Assembly: GCA_001650895.1 (NCBI GenBank)
Contig: LXYH01000003.1
Coordinates: forward strand, 21,641 to 85,640
Direction: 5' to 3'
Length of the DNA stretch: 64,000 nt
Origin: Rhodobacteraceae bacterium EhC02
GTDB lineage: Bacteria; Pseudomonadota; Alphaproteobacteria; Rhodobacterales; Rhodobacteraceae
Position numbers and translations under genes: made by a program. Under the pieces are notes generated by a model. It had not been told where the DNA came from. It made no database searches and worked only from the letters and a program-made list of their open reading frames with translations. Numbering within the stretch: position 1 is the stretch's first letter; every line of letters starts with the position of its first letter. Below are positions 63,647 through 64,000 of this stretch, in pieces.

Positions 63647-64000
63647 GCGGCAAGACCCTGAAACGCATCGCCGCCGCGCTGGAGCGGCTGGCCCCGCCAC
63701 CGCAAGCGGCCCCCGATTTCGACGCGGCAGATGCCTATGTCTGGCATCTCGAGCCTGACCGGCTGGAGCCCGTGCCCCATGTGTCGCGCGTGCCGCTGGA
63801 CCTGCTTGTCGGTGTCGATCGCGCCCGCGATACGCTGCTGGAGAACACGCTGCATTTCGCGCGCGGCCTGCCGGCGAACAATGCCCTTCTCTGGGGCGCG
63901 CGCGGCATGGGAAAATCCAGCCTGGTCAAGGCGGTGCATGCCGCTGTTCAGGCGCAGGGCCTGCCCCTGAAACTGGTCGAGCTGCAGCGCGAGGACCTGC
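63643..64000 (+). CDS. DUF815-type ATP-binding protein (partial, 3' end cut by window edge)
   Basis: N-terminal 119 residues of a predicted cytoplasmic ATPase. P-loop [17 protein letters not shown] is the form found in DUF815 AAA+-like proteins, preceded by [20 protein letters not shown]. The GTG at 63643 overlaps the tatC stop, so it is co-translated with tatABC. The family's role is unknown. The rest of the gene lies beyond the window. Confidence 0.8.
   Translation, partial: MSGKTLKRIAAALERLAPPPQAAPDFDAADAYVWHLEPDRLEPVPHVSRVPLDLLVGVDRARDTLLENTLHFARGLPANNALLWGARGMGKSSLVKAVHAAVQAQGLPLKLVELQREDL

Overview
The window is a 64 kb, high-GC, densely coded stretch of an alphaproteobacterial chromosome, most likely from the Rhodobacteraceae (Roseobacter/Paracoccus/Rhodobacter relatives). 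The strongest pointers are a 14-gene NDH-1 (nuo) operon interleaved with small extra genes of the kind known in Paracoccus and Rhodobacter, a NuoE with a long C-terminal extension, a Hint-domain protein typical of Rhodobacterales, and a dispersed intergenic repeat (TTCTTCTTGCC-N2-AAATATCC). No tRNA, rRNA, IS element, prophage or CRISPR array was seen. It reads as core chromosome rather than a mobile island.

Region by region. 1-878: the start of a YeeE/YedE-type sulfur-compound transporter, cut by the window edge. 1098-10546: a peptide-type ABC importer split into two divergent operons (binding protein and two permeases leftward; a fused double ATPase rightward), with three M20 hydrolases (ArgE-like plus a tandem pair) behind the ATPase. 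10581-18157: housekeeping genes: waaA and moaA; a small lipoprotein; the glmU-glmS-alkD-like operon; and a phosphoglycolate phosphatase-like gene. 18139-20784: a MmgE/PrpD protein and a DegT-family aminotransferase. 20943-30443: the leucine/isovalerate (liu) operon with isovaleryl-CoA dehydrogenase, both methylcrotonyl-CoA carboxylase subunits, methylglutaconyl-CoA hydratase and HMG-CoA lyase, plus an acyl-CoA synthetase, a small membrane protein, an ASCH protein and a GST. It has a clear promoter, a palindromic operator at the start site and a terminator at the end. 30732-51834: nuoA-N with seven interleaved accessory genes, then birA, coaX and RNase J, closed by a bidirectional terminator. 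52109-59397 (leftward): DEAD-box RNA helicase, two paralogous glycosyltransferases, release factor 3, and a Hint protein. 59646-64000: an SDR with a non-standard active site, an orphan FbpC-like ATPase flanked by inverted copies of the dispersed repeat, tatABC, and the start of a DUF815 ATPase.

How they work together: the liu operon makes acetyl-CoA and acetoacetate from leucine. Its carboxylase needs biotin, and the biotin ligase BirA is encoded at the end of the neighbouring nuo operon. Electrons from such oxidation enter the respiratory chain through NDH-1. Genes in the operons are tightly packed, with ATGA, TGATG or GTGA stop/start overlaps throughout. The least explained material is the set of nuo accessory genes, especially an about 79-residue domain present both at the C-terminus of NuoE and in the next gene, and the dispersed repeat family. 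Gene functions come from reading motifs by eye; no database search was run.
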